NCBI GenBank assembly: GCA_035638775.1
Contig: DASQZJ010000002.1
Span: forward strand, 1 to 64,000
Direction: 5' to 3'
Source of the DNA: DASQZJ01 sp035638775
Lineage (GTDB): Bacteria; Pseudomonadota; Gammaproteobacteria; UBA5335; SLRW01
Length of the DNA stretch: 64,000 nucleotides
Position 1 is the first letter of the stretch; every line of letters starts with the position of its first letter. Below, piece after piece: positions 39,554 through 48,467 of this stretch. Position numbers and translations under genes: made by a program. Below the pieces are notes generated by a model that saw nothing but the letters and a program-made list of their open reading frames with translations, was not told the origin of the DNA and did no database searches.

Positions 39554-40939
39554 ATGAGGGGATGGGGCGTGATCGCAGCACTGGCGGCGTGCCTGGCAAC
39601 CGCCGTGGCCAACGCGGGTCCGCAGCAGGAGGTGGGAAACCTGGTCGGCGCGGTCTCGAAGACGCTCGCCCGGGAAACCCGTACGGTCGGGGGCACCGTC
39701 GCCGACGCCGGCACCAGCCTCGGGAACACCGTCACCGGCACGTCCACCACTCTGGATGACGTGCTCTCCGCACCCGCGGCCGCCCGGCCGGGAGGCGCAA
39801 CCGTCACCGGGACGACCCGATCCATCGCATCCGGGCTGGGTGACGGTGTCCGGCACGGCTCCGGCGCGCTGGCCGGCGGTCTCGCGGACGAGGCCGGCGT
39901 CCTGCCCGGCGGTGTCGACAGGGCCGCGCAAGAGCTGGCCCGCGGCGTCCGGCACAGCACCGACGCTGCCGACGGCCTGGTGAACGCGACCCGGACGGCC
40001 GCCCCGCCATCGGGGGCCGCCGGTGCCGGAACGCTGCCCGGCCTGCCCGGATCGGACCCCGGGCCGGCGTCACGGGCGGATCGCGGCGGGGCGATCGCGG
40101 AGCTGGCGAGCCTGCCCGTCACCGGCCCCCTGATCCGGCTCCTGGAGAGACTCCTCGGCCGGGCGCCCGCGGGCCCCGTTCCGACCACCGGCTCGACCCG
40201 ACCGCCTGCGGCCGCGCCCTCACCGTCACCGCAGTCATCGCCCGGGCCCGCCACCGGAGGAAGCCCCGCGGTCTCCTCCACGACCAGGCCCTCGCCGCCG
40301 ATGCCCCCCGCCGGCGTGACCCATCCCCTGGCCGGAATGGCATCGCGACATCCGCTCGCCGGCGCGACCCGCCTGGCCCGGGTCGGTGTTTCCACGCGCG
40401 GGCGCAAGACCGGCCGCCCGGTGGATATCCCTGCCGCCCGCGGCGGCGGCGCGGGCGACGGCAGCAGCGAAGGATCCCCGCCGGTGCACGACGCGTCGCC
40501 GGCCGGGACAGCGGGCAGCAAGGCGCCGCCCGCGAGTGGCCCGACCGCGAGCCGGGGCGGCACGCGCGGCCATACCCGCAACCTCGCCGCAACGCCCCCG
40601 GCCGCCGGTTTCACGACGCGCGAGGCGCGGGTGCCGCCGGATGGCGGAGCGCCATCCCCCGCACCGGGCGGACCCGGCCCGGTCGCCCTGCTGGCCCTGC
40701 TGGGCGGCCTCCTGCTCGCGTGGCCCTGGCGGCGCCATCGCCGCGGGCTGCCGCCGCTGCCCCGGCCCAGCCTGGACCTGGGCGAGCCGGCGCTGCTGCG
40801 GGCTCGGGGGGTGCGGAAGCGGCACCGGCGACGTGCCCCTCGCGGCGGCTTGCGGATGGGCCCGCCGTCCGTCGAGCGGGCGCCCTGGGATCGCGTGGTG
40901 ATCGACAACGGGGAAACGCGCGAACGGCACCGGCGCTGA
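39554..40939 (+). CDS. Large low-complexity exported protein with C-terminal membrane anchor
   Basis: A 461-residue protein of unrecognised family. Order: signal peptide (GVIAALAACLATAVANA, cleavage near residue 21), a G/T/A/D-rich region of short repeats (VGGTVADAGTSLGNTVTGT), a short hydrophobic stretch near 190-205, a P/S/T-rich linker (about 210-370), a hydrophobic helix (GPVALLALLGGLLLAWPW, about 378-396) and a basic arginine-rich tail. AGGAGG precedes the ATG at good spacing, supporting real expression. The layout resembles a cell-envelope stalk or adhesin-like protein anchored at its C-terminus; this is inference. Confidence 0.7.
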   Translation: MRGWGVIAALAACLATAVANAGPQQEVGNLVGAVSKTLARETRTVGGTVADAGTSLGNTVTGTSTTLDDVLSAPAAARPGGATVTGTTRSIASGLGDGVRHGSGALAGGLADEAGVLPGGVDRAAQELARGVRHSTDAADGLVNATRTAAPPSGAAGAGTLPGLPGSDPGPASRADRGGAIAELASLPVTGPLIRLLERLLGRAPAGPVPTTGSTRPPAAAPSPSPQSSPGPATGGSPAVSSTTRPSPPMPPAGVTHPLAGMASRHPLAGATRLARVGVSTRGRKTGRPVDIPAARGGGAGDGSSEGSPPVHDASPAGTAGSKAPPASGPTASRGGTRGHTRNLAATPPAAGFTTREARVPPDGGAPSPAPGGPGPVALLALLGGLLLAWPWRRHRRGLPPLPRPSLDLGEPALLRARGVRKRHRRRAPRGGLRMGPPSVERAPWDRVVIDNGETRERHRR

Positions 40940-40986
40940 GTTTCCTGGCCACACGGCAGGGAGCGCGCGGGCACGCGCAGGGCGAA

Positions 40987-41063
40987 TGGTGGCTACGGGT
41001 GGATTCGAACCACCGACCCCATCATTATGAGTGATGTGCTCTAACCAGCTGAGCTACGTAGCC
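40987..41063 (-). tRNA. tRNA-Met (CAU anticodon), elongator type
   Basis: A 77-nt cloverleaf on the minus strand: acceptor GGCTACG pairing CGTAGCC, D-arm AGCTCAGCTGGTTAGAGC, anticodon loop CTCATAA (CAU), TTCGAAT T-loop and encoded CCA. It closely matches the E. coli elongator tRNA-Met. It ends 75 bp before ychF. Confidence 0.95.
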
Positions 41064-41137
41064 ATCGGGGCTTGCCGCGGGAGAAGCGGCATTGTCTGGT
41101 CTGCCGGTGTCGCTGTCAAGCCGCCCCCTCGCGGGTT

Positions 41138-42229
41138 TCAGACGTTGAACCGGAAGTGCACGACGTCCCCCTCGTGGACCGGGTACTCCTTGCCTTCCAG
41201 GCGCCACTTGCCCGCCTCCTTCGCCCCGTGCTCGCCGCCCAGGGCCACGAAGTCGTCGTAGGAGACCACCTCGGCGCGGATGAATCCCTTCTCGAAGTCG
41301 GTGTGGATGACGCCGGCCGCCTGCGGGGCCAGCGCGCCCTTGTGCACCGTCCAGGCCCGCACCTCCTTCGGCCCGGCGGTGAAGAAGGTCTGCAGGCCGA
41401 GCAGGTCGTAGGCGGCCCGGATGACGCGGTTCAGCCCGGGCTCGCTCTCGCCCAGCTCCGCCAGGAACTCGTCCTTCTCGGCCTCGTCCAGGCGCGCGAT
41501 CTCCGCCTCCAGCGCGGCGCAGACCACCACGACCCCGGCGCCCTCCCGCTCGGCGTGGCGCCGCACCGCTGCGAGGTGGGGGTTGTCCCCGCCGGAGGAC
41601 TCGTCGACGTTGGCGATGTACATGGCCGGCTTGGCGGTGAGCAGGTGCAGCTCACGCAGCATGCGCCGCTGCTCCTCGTCCGGCCCCAGCGCCCGCACCG
41701 GGCGCCCGGCGTCCAGCGTCTCCTGAACCCGTTCCAGCAGCTCCACCATGGCCATGGCCTCCTTGTCGCCGGACTTGGTCCGGCGCCGGTAGCGCTCCAG
41801 TGCGCGCTGCACGGTGTCCAGGTCGGCCAGTGCCAGCTCGGTGTTGATCGTCTCGATGTCCGCGACCGGGTCCAGGCGGCCGGAGACGTGGGAGACGTCG
41901 TCGTCCTCGAAGCAGCGCACCACCTGTGCGATGGCGTCGGTCTCCCGGATGTGCGCGAGGAACTGGTTGCCCAGGCCCTCCCCCTGCGACGCGCCGGCCA
42001 CCAGGCCCGCTATGTCGACGAACTCCACCGTGGCGGGAATCACCTTCTCCGGGCGCACGATCTCCGCCAGGCGCGCCAGCCTCGGATCCGGCACGGGTAC
42101 GATGCCCACGTTCGGATCGATGGTGCAGAAGGGATAATTCTCCGCCGGGATTTCCGCCGCCGTCAGGGCGTTGAACAGGGTCGACTTGCCCACGTTCGGC
42201 AGACCCACGATGCCGCACTTGATTCCCAT
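41138..42229 (-). CDS. ychF: Ribosome-binding ATPase YchF (Obg family)
   Basis: A 363-residue P-loop NTPase that binds ribosomes and prefers ATP. G1 is GLPNVGKST (residues 9-17), G3 lies in the switch VEFVDIAGLVAGAS, and the G4 position reads NVDE instead of NKxD, the known basis of ATP preference. A coiled-coil insert and a C-terminal TGS domain (VHEGDVVHFRFNV) follow. ATG at 42229, two bases after the pth stop. Confidence 0.96.
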   Translation of the reverse strand: MGIKCGIVGLPNVGKSTLFNALTAAEIPAENYPFCTIDPNVGIVPVPDPRLARLAEIVRPEKVIPATVEFVDIAGLVAGASQGEGLGNQFLAHIRETDAIAQVVRCFEDDDVSHVSGRLDPVADIETINTELALADLDTVQRALERYRRRTKSGDKEAMAMVELLERVQETLDAGRPVRALGPDEEQRRMLRELHLLTAKPAMYIANVDESSGGDNPHLAAVRRHAEREGAGVVVVCAALEAEIARLDEAEKDEFLAELGESEPGLNRVIRAAYDLLGLQTFFTAGPKEVRAWTVHKGALAPQAAGVIHTDFEKGFIRAEVVSYDDFVALGGEHGAKEAGKWRLEGKEYPVHEGDVVHFRFNV

Positions 42230-42231
42230 GC

Positions 42232-42846
42232 TCAGGTCCCGTTCCGCCCGCCCGCCGGGCCGGGGCGGCTGTTCAGCTCCTGCTGGGCGCGCTCGAATCC
42301 CTGATCGAACAGGACCGGCAGGGCATCGAGCCCGGCAGCGATCGCGTCCAGGATCAGGTCCTCCTCGTCCGCGGATGGCGGGCTCAGCACGTAGTCGATG
42401 ACCCGGTTGCGATCGCCCGGATGACCGATGCCGATGCGCAGCCGCAGAAAGTCGGGGCCGAGATGCTGTACCACGTCACGAAGCCCGTTGTGGCCCCCGT
42501 GCCCTCCTCCGCGCTTGAGCCGTACGACTCCCGGCGGCAGGTCGAGATCGTCATGCACCACCAGGATCCGGCCGGGCCGGAGGCCGAAATACGCGGCCAG
42601 GCCCTGGACGGCCTGGCCGCTGCGGTTGACGTAGGTCCCGGGCTTGAGCAGGTGCACCGGGTGGCCGTCCAGATCGATTCGCGCATGTTCGCCGTGCAGC
42701 TTGCGCTGCCCGCGGAAGCCGGCCCCGTGCTGGCGGGCCAGCAGGTCCACGACCCAGAAGCCGACGTTGTGACGGGTCAGGGCGTACTGGCCGCCGGGAT
42801 TGCCCAGGCCGACGATGGCATCGACCCCGGCATCCGTGCCAGCCAT
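42232..42846 (-). CDS. pth: Peptidyl-tRNA hydrolase
   Basis: Releases peptides from stalled peptidyl-tRNA. The 204-residue protein has IVGLGNPGGQYALTRHNVGFWVVD with the catalytic histidine at about residue 26, and GGGHGGHNGLRDV, VHDDLDLPPG. Length is normal. ATG at 42846 lies 3 bp after the rplY stop; operon order prs-rplY-pth-ychF is the usual one. Confidence 0.96.
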   Translation of the reverse strand: MAGTDAGVDAIVGLGNPGGQYALTRHNVGFWVVDLLARQHGAGFRGQRKLHGEHARIDLDGHPVHLLKPGTYVNRSGQAVQGLAAYFGLRPGRILVVHDDLDLPPGVVRLKRGGGHGGHNGLRDVVQHLGPDFLRLRIGIGHPGDRNRVIDYVLSPPSADEEDLILDAIAAGLDALPVLFDQGFERAQQELNSRPGPAGGRNGT

Positions 42847-42849
42847 GCC

Positions 42850-43575
42850 TTACTGGGACTCGTCCCCGGACGAGTCCCCGGCCGACTCGTCGGATGCCTC
42901 GCCCTCGTCCTCGGCGCCTTCGGCCTCGGCCATCTCGGCGCCTTCGGCCGCCTCGGCAGCCTCTTCCTCGGCTTCCTCTTCCCCGACCGGCTCGACGCGC
43001 GGCTGGTGAATGCTCACCACCGGCTGGTCGTTTTCGGGATCATGCGCCAGCGTGACCAGGGTCACTTCCTCGGGCACCACCAGGTCGGAAAGGTGCAGGG
43101 CATCGCCCATCTCCATGCCCGAAATGTCGACCTCGATGAACTCCGGCAGGTGACCCGGCAGGCATTCCACCTCGACTTCCGTGATCTGGTGCGAGATGAC
43201 CCCGCCTTCCTTGTGCCCCGGCGCCACGTCCTCGCCGGCGAAGTGCAGCGGCACGTGCACGCGGATCGCCTCGTCCGCGACCACGCGCTGGAAATCGACG
43301 TGCGAGACCGTCGGCTTGTAGGGATGCCGCTGCAGGTCCTTGAGGATCACCTGCTCCTTCCTGCGCCCCAGCTTCAGCGTCAGGATATGGGAGTAGAAGG
43401 CCTCGTGGTCGAGATGCATCAGCAGCTCGTTCTGATCCACGGCGATCGCCGCCGCGTCTCCCTTTCCCCCGTACACGATGCCGGGGACCAGGCCCTCCCG
43501 ACGCAGGCGGCGGCTCGCACCTTTCCCCGTGTCGGTCCGGGCCGTAACGGCCACTTCAAAGGTTTCAGTGCTCAT
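42850..43575 (-). CDS. rplY: 50S ribosomal protein L25 (CTC form)
   Basis: A 5S-rRNA-binding protein in the long general-stress (CTC) form. The 241 residues comprise the L25 domain (about 5-95), a C-terminal beta domain (about 96-185) and an unusually acidic tail of about 45 residues (EEAEEEAAEAAEGAEMAEAE and on), far longer than the 94-residue E. coli protein. A strong ribosome binding site (AGGAGTG) precedes the ATG. Acidic tails are common in salt-adapted bacteria, but that link is only suggestive. Confidence 0.95.
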   Translation of the reverse strand: MSTETFEVAVTARTDTGKGASRRLRREGLVPGIVYGGKGDAAAIAVDQNELLMHLDHEAFYSHILTLKLGRRKEQVILKDLQRHPYKPTVSHVDFQRVVADEAIRVHVPLHFAGEDVAPGHKEGGVISHQITEVEVECLPGHLPEFIEVDISGMEMGDALHLSDLVVPEEVTLVTLAHDPENDQPVVSIHQPRVEPVGEEEAEEEAAEAAEGAEMAEAEGAEDEGEASDESAGDSSGDESQ

Positions 43576-43684
43576 GGTTCACTCCTGTCACGCCGCCCCG
43601 CGGGCGGCAGGATCCGTCCATCCCGCGACCAGGGTGGACGGCGCTGCAAAACTTCGTTCGGACGGGACGCCCGCTTTCCGCGGC

Positions 43685-44662
43685 CTAGTCGATATACATC
43701 GAGCTCACCGATTCCTCGGCCGCGACCCGGCGGATGGTTTCCGCCAGCGTGTGGGCCACGCTGAGCTGGCGTATCTTGGGGCACTCGCTCGCCCGCGGGC
43801 CCAGCGGGATGGTGTCCGTGACCACCAGTTCGTCGAGCGGCGATCCGGCGATATTGTCCACCGCCGGCCCGGAGAGCACCGCGTGCGTGGCATAGGCGAC
43901 GACCTGCTCCGCGCCCTGCTCCTTGAGCGCCCCCGCGGCCTGGCAGAGCGTGCCGGCCGTATCCACCAGGTCGTCCACCAGCACGCAGAACTTGTCCCGC
44001 ACGTTGCCGATGATGTTCATCACCCGGGTCTCGTTGGCCCGCGGGCGGCGCTTGTCGATGATCGCCAGGTCGGCGTCGTCCAGCCGCTTGGCGATGGCCC
44101 GCGCCCGGACCACGCCGCCGACGTCCGGCGAGACCACGATCTTGTTGTCGTGCTTCTGCCGCCAGATATCCCCCAGCAGGATCGGGGACGCGTACACGTT
44201 GTCGACCGGGATGTCGAAGAAGCCCTGGATCTGGTCCGCGTGCAGATCAATGGTCAGGACCCGGTCGATGCCCGCCGCACAGATCATGTTCGCCACCAGC
44301 TTGGCGGTGATCGGCACCCGGGCCGAGCGTACCCGCCGGTCCTGGCGGGCGTAGCCGAAATACGGGATCACCGCCGTGATGCGCCTGGCCGATGCCCGCC
44401 ACAGGGCGTCGGTCATCACCAGCAGCTCGATCAGGTTGTCGTTGGTGGGCGCGCAGGTCGACTGGATGATGAAGACGTCACGCCCGCGGACGTTCTCCTC
44501 GATGTCCACCTGGATTTCGCCGTCGCTGAACCGGCTCACGGTCGCCTTGCCCAGCGGCAGGGTGAGCACGTTCGCCACCTCCTGCGCCAGCCGCGGGTTG
44601 GCGTTCCCGGCGAACACGGTCATTCTGCTCTCGGGAACCGAGACCGATTCATCTATGCCCAT
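43685..44662 (-). CDS. prs: Ribose-phosphate pyrophosphokinase (housekeeping)
   Basis: Makes PRPP from ATP and ribose-5-phosphate for nucleotide, His and Trp synthesis. The 325-residue class I enzyme has VIPYFGYARQDRR, the SPDVGGVVRARAIAKRL region and the PRPP-binding VLVDDLVDTAGTL. An internal start at MTVFAGNA (about 13 residues in) would give the more typical length of about 312. Located between tRNA-Gln and rplY as in many gammaproteobacteria. Confidence 0.96.
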   Translation of the reverse strand: MGIDESVSVPESRMTVFAGNANPRLAQEVANVLTLPLGKATVSRFSDGEIQVDIEENVRGRDVFIIQSTCAPTNDNLIELLVMTDALWRASARRITAVIPYFGYARQDRRVRSARVPITAKLVANMICAAGIDRVLTIDLHADQIQGFFDIPVDNVYASPILLGDIWRQKHDNKIVVSPDVGGVVRARAIAKRLDDADLAIIDKRRPRANETRVMNIIGNVRDKFCVLVDDLVDTAGTLCQAAGALKEQGAEQVVAYATHAVLSGPAVDNIAGSPLDELVVTDTIPLGPRASECPKIRQLSVAHTLAETIRRVAAEESVSSMYID

Positions 44663-44720
44663 AGCCCCACCCTGCAGGGACGCTCGACGGATCCGCCCCC
44701 CGACGTCGCCGTCGCGATTT

Positions 44721-44795
44721 TGGCTGGGGTGGCAGGATTCGAACCTGCGAATGCGGGGATCAAAACCCCGTGCCTTACCGCTTGGCTACACCCCA
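44721..44795 (-). tRNA. tRNA-Gln (UUG anticodon)
   Basis: A 75-nt cloverleaf on the minus strand: acceptor TGGGGTG pairing CACCCCA, anticodon loop TTTTGAT (UUG), TTCGAAT T-loop and encoded CCA. It sits between ispE and prs, the conserved location. The presence of gatCAB further on suggests glutaminyl- or asparaginyl-tRNA may be made by transamidation. Confidence 0.95.
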
Positions 44796-44831
44796 ACTGC
44801 CTGTTGTCAGCACGGGCCCGACAGCACGCCG

Positions 44832-45686
44832 TCAGCCCGGCTCCGCCAGCCGGTCCAGCAACGGCGAACGATTCCGGCCGCGCGCCACGAAGCCTTCCAT
44901 CGTCGGGGGAATCTTAGCATGGACCGCCGTGGCCGCCCGCTCGTCGGGGAACGCGGCGAACACGCACCCGCCGGTGCCTGTCAACCGGGCCTCCCCGTAG
45001 CCCGACAGCCAGTCATAAGCGCTTGATACAGCAGGATATCGCCCGCACACGACGGGCAGGCAGTCGTTCCGGGCACGCCCCCCTGAAAGGTCGGCTATTG
45101 TGATGGGAGCGGAATTGCGTGTCAATTCCGGGGCGCCGAACACCGCCGCGGTGGAGACCCGCACCGCCGGCACCAGCACCACGTACCACGGTTCGGGCGG
45201 ATCGATGGGCGTGAGGCGCTCGCCCACACCCTCCGCCCAGGCCGCGTGGCCGTGGACGAAGACCGGCACGTCGGCGCCGAGGCGCAGGCCCAGCGCCGCC
45301 AGCTCCGACGTCGACCGTCCGAGCCGCCACAGCCGATTCAGGGCGACCAGCGTGGTCGCCGCGTCGGAGCTTCCGCCTCCCAGTCCTCCGCCCGGCGGCA
45401 GGATCTTGTCCACCGTGATGTCGGCGCCTGCCCGGCAGCCGGACGCCTCCTGCAGCAGCCGCGCGGCGCGCACGCTCAGGTCCTGCGCGGGCGGAAGGTC
45501 GGGGGGGCCGCCGCGCCGGCAGATGCGATCGTCGTCACGGAGCGAGAAGCGCAGCCGATCGCAGCGATCCAGGAACTGGAAGGCCGTCTGGAGCTCATGG
45601 TAGCCGTCGTCGCGCCGCCCCACCACGTGCAGGAACAGGTTGATCTTGGCTGGCGCCGGCCAGGACCGGCCGGATGCGGCACTCAT
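44832..45686 (-). CDS. ispE: 4-diphosphocytidyl-2-C-methyl-D-erythritol kinase
   Basis: GHMP kinase of the MEP isoprenoid pathway. The 284-residue protein has WPAPAKINLFLHVVGRRDDGYHELQT at the N-terminus with the catalytic lysine, and the ATP loop PPGGGLGGGSSDAA near residue 95-108. GTGGCVFAAF closes the fold. ATG at 45686 overlaps the lolB stop (ATGA). Confidence 0.96.
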   Translation of the reverse strand: MSAASGRSWPAPAKINLFLHVVGRRDDGYHELQTAFQFLDRCDRLRFSLRDDDRICRRGGPPDLPPAQDLSVRAARLLQEASGCRAGADITVDKILPPGGGLGGGSSDAATTLVALNRLWRLGRSTSELAALGLRLGADVPVFVHGHAAWAEGVGERLTPIDPPEPWYVVLVPAVRVSTAAVFGAPELTRNSAPITIADLSGGRARNDCLPVVCGRYPAVSSAYDWLSGYGEARLTGTGGCVFAAFPDERAATAVHAKIPPTMEGFVARGRNRSPLLDRLAEPG

Positions 45687-46342
45687 CCCTTTCCGCTCCC
45701 GCCCCGGCAGTGGCCGGCGTCGGTCAGCGTCCAGCGGTCCACGACCAGCTTGAGCCGCACCCCGGAGCGCTTCATGGTGATTCGAGAGGGCATCATGATG
45801 CCGCTGCTGCGGGTGTAGTCCTGGTAGTCGATCTTCCAGCCCTGCTGGACCAGGTGCGAGAGGCGCCCGTAGCGGTCCAGGCGGTGCTCCGGCCGGGAGC
45901 CCGGCGCCCAGGTCCCGAGGACCCAGTAGCGCATGCCCGAGACCGGGATCGTCATGTCGAACTGCTGGCGGATCACGGCCTCCGGCGATTCCAGGAACCG
46001 GTAGTGCTTGCCGCCGGTGTCCAGGTAGACCACCGTCGGATTGCCGTGCAGGCGGAATCCGCCCCAGCCGAACGGCCCCGAGACGCGCAGATCGTAGCGC
46101 GACCCGTGCTGATGCCAGTCGACGTCGGCGGTCCAGCCGTTGTTGCGGGCCGCGAGCGCCATGCGTCCGCGCATGCGCCAGTTGCCGAGGCACTGCAGCA
46201 CGGCCCGCCGGCGGTGCCACGACACCGTCGCCGGCTGCTGCGGCGGCGGCAGCCGCGTCGTCGCGCACCCGGCGAGCAGCGCCACGGCGGCCAGGGGTCC
46301 CGCACGGCGCAGCACGGCCACGGCCGCGGCGGGACGTCTCAC
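45683..46342 (-). CDS. lolB: Outer-membrane lipoprotein LolB
   Basis: Receives lipoproteins from LolA and inserts them in the outer membrane. The 219-residue protein has a lipoprotein signal with lipobox LLAGC (Cys near residue 25), then WRMRGRMALAARNNGWTADVDWHQHG and ASRYDLRVSGPFG-like strands of the lipocalin-like barrel. Start is GTG 46342, overlapping the TPR gene stop (GTGA). TPR-lolB-ispE is a classic order. Confidence 0.9.
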   Translation of the reverse strand: MRRPAAAVAVLRRAGPLAAVALLAGCATTRLPPPQQPATVSWHRRRAVLQCLGNWRMRGRMALAARNNGWTADVDWHQHGSRYDLRVSGPFGWGGFRLHGNPTVVYLDTGGKHYRFLESPEAVIRQQFDMTIPVSGMRYWVLGTWAPGSRPEHRLDRYGRLSHLVQQGWKIDYQDYTRSSGIMMPSRITMKRSGVRLKLVVDRWTLTDAGHCRGGSGKG

Positions 46343-48075
46343 TTGAGAAAGCGCTCCAGGGTGCGGTTGAGGGCCTTGTTGTCCGGGTTGGCCCGGTGGG
46401 CGTCCTGCCACACCTTGCGTGCCTGCGTCTTGCGCCCGGTCACCCACAGCAGCTGGCCCAGGTGGGCCGCGACCTCGGGGTCGGGGGTCAGCTTGTGCGC
46501 GCGCCGGAGGTACTTCTCGGCCTTCTTGTAATCGCCCATGCGGAAGTACACCCAGCCCATGCTGTCGATCACGGCCGGATTGTCGGGACTGAGCTTGTAG
46601 GCCTTGCTGATGTACTTGTAGGCCTCCTGGTACCGCTGGGTACGATTCGCCAGGGTATAGCCGAGCGCGTTCAGCGCCGCCGCGTCTTCCGGGTGCTGCT
46701 TGAGGATCTCCCGCAGGTCCTGCTCGGCCTGGTCGATCTTGTCCACGTGATCGGCCGCCAGGGCACGGGCATAGAGGAGATCCGGGTCATGCGGATGCGC
46801 CGACAGCGCCTTGCCGTACAGCTGGTAGGCCTGCTGGTAGTGCCGGTGTGAGATCAGCAGCTCGCCCTCGACCAGGTACAGCTGCACCGCCAGCTCGGGG
46901 TTCTGCTTGCGCAGCTGATCGAGATGGTCGCGTGCCGCCTGCATCCGGCCCATGTCCGCCAGCGTGCGCGCGATCCCGATCTGGGCGCGGTACACGTGCG
47001 CACCGCCCTGCACCTGCATGAACCACTGCAGCGCCTCCCGGTCCTTGCCCTGCCGGCGCGCCAGCTCGCCCAGCTGGTAGAGCGCGGCCTGCCGATGACC
47101 GGGCACCTGCAGGGTGCGCATGAAATAGTGCCGGCTCTCCTTGTACTTTCCCTGCTGCATCGAGATCAGCCCCAGCGCATACAACGCGTCCGCGGAGTGG
47201 GGATGGCGCTTGAGGAGCCGCCGGAACGCCTGCTTCGCCTCCCCCGTGCGGCCCGCCTGCAGCAGCATTTTTCCGTAGGACACGCGCAGGGACTGGTCGT
47301 CGGGGTTCTCGTGCACGGCGTCCAGCATCACGTCGAGAGCCTTGTCGGTATCGCCGTGCTGCAGCAGCGCATGGGCGTACAGGGACTGGGCCTCGGCCCA
47401 GCCGGGCGCCAGCTTGAGCGCTTTCTTCACCGCGGTCAGCGCCGCGTCCACCTTGCCGGCCGCCAGCGCCAGGCTGGCATAGGTGTACTGGGCTTCCGGC
47501 ACCTTGGCGTGCTTTTGCCGCAGCCCGTCGATGATGTCGAGCACCTTCGGCTCGTCGGCGACCTCGCCGAGCAGCAGGGGCCGGATGTCCAGGAAGCCGT
47601 TGCCGACGCCGCCGCTGTCCTTCTCGATGGCCCGCGCGATGGTCCGGCGGGCCTTGTCCTGATGCCCCGTCCGCAGGTACATGACCCCCAGCACGCGCAG
47701 GGCCTCGTCCTCGTCCGGGGCCAGTGCCGCCCAGCGCTCGGCCGCTTCCAGCGCGTCCTGGTCGCTGCCCTCGCTGAGCGCAATCCCGACCGCCCGCCGC
47801 GCGACCGCCGGGTCGCTGCTCAGCCGGGAGGCCTTCAGGTAGGCCCGCACGGCCAGGTCGGCATCGTCGCGCTGTGCCGCCATCTCGCCGACCAGCACCC
47901 AGTACACCGGATCCTTCTCGTGCGCCGACGGCGAAGGACCGGGAGCGGGGGTGGAGGTGGCGGCACGGTTGGCCGGGGTCTTCGCGGCGGGCGCGCCGGC
48001 ACGATGCATCACGGCGCAGCCGGACAGCCACAGCATGCCCGTCAGCGCCAGCGTGATTTGGAATTCTCTGCGCAC
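46339..48075 (-). CDS. TPR-repeat lipoprotein
   Basis: A 578-residue protein with a lipoprotein signal (LTGMLWLSGC, Cys about 20), a P/A/T linker (residues 25-50) and about a dozen tetratricopeptide repeats to the C-terminus (for example PDNPAVIDSMGWVYFRMGDY, followed by KKAEKYLRRAHK). Similar TPR lipoproteins precede lolB in Pseudomonas and relatives. Start is GTG at 48075. Probably a periplasmic-facing outer-membrane scaffold; partner unknown. Confidence 0.9.
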   Translation of the reverse strand: MRREFQITLALTGMLWLSGCAVMHRAGAPAAKTPANRAATSTPAPGPSPSAHEKDPVYWVLVGEMAAQRDDADLAVRAYLKASRLSSDPAVARRAVGIALSEGSDQDALEAAERWAALAPDEDEALRVLGVMYLRTGHQDKARRTIARAIEKDSGGVGNGFLDIRPLLLGEVADEPKVLDIIDGLRQKHAKVPEAQYTYASLALAAGKVDAALTAVKKALKLAPGWAEAQSLYAHALLQHGDTDKALDVMLDAVHENPDDQSLRVSYGKMLLQAGRTGEAKQAFRRLLKRHPHSADALYALGLISMQQGKYKESRHYFMRTLQVPGHRQAALYQLGELARRQGKDREALQWFMQVQGGAHVYRAQIGIARTLADMGRMQAARDHLDQLRKQNPELAVQLYLVEGELLISHRHYQQAYQLYGKALSAHPHDPDLLYARALAADHVDKIDQAEQDLREILKQHPEDAAALNALGYTLANRTQRYQEAYKYISKAYKLSPDNPAVIDSMGWVYFRMGDYKKAEKYLRRAHKLTPDPEVAAHLGQLLWVTGRKTQARKVWQDAHRANPDNKALNRTLERFLK

Positions 48076-48467
48076 TACCCGTCCGCCCGTCCGGAATCTG
48101 GTTCAACCGCGGTATCACGCGGCTCACCTGCCGCGCGGGCCCCCTGCGGGCGCCGGCCACGGACCCGCCCGTGCACGTCCGCCCTGGACAAGGCCGCGAC
48201 TATACTAACCCGGCCGGGACTAATACCACATCTCGGAGGACAGGTGAGCGCCGCCGGCGGCATGACGCTCGCTCGACCCAACCGGCCACGACTCCACCCC
48301 CGCGCCCCGCTCCCGCCGCTCGCACGTTCCCCCGGGACGCGGCGCCAACCCGGCCCGGCGCACAACCCGCCGCGCCCGCCATTGGCCACTGCCGGACATG
48401 TGCGTAAACTTGTATTTGCGCTATCCATGGCCGAAAATCGCGATTCCCATCAGGATCCCGCGCGCCC
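48076..48467. other. Divergent intergenic region, TPR lipoprotein and hemA
   Basis: No convincing gene in these 392 bp. On the minus strand TATAGT (48204 to 48199) is a possible -10 for the TPR-lolB-ispE operon, set within an inverted repeat around CCCGGCCGGG. A GTG preceded by GGAGG at 48235-48246 opens a frame that runs into hemA in another phase; I regard it as chance. The AT-richer stretch near 48400-48430 (GTAAACTTGTATTTG) is the most likely hemA promoter zone. Confidence 0.4.

Noticed and set aside
40987..41063. The CAU tRNA as the tRNA-Ile2 whose anticodon cytidine is modified to lysidine, or as initiator tRNA.
   Set aside because: The acceptor stem, D-arm and anticodon stem match elongator tRNA-Met closely, and the unpaired first position of initiator tRNA is absent.
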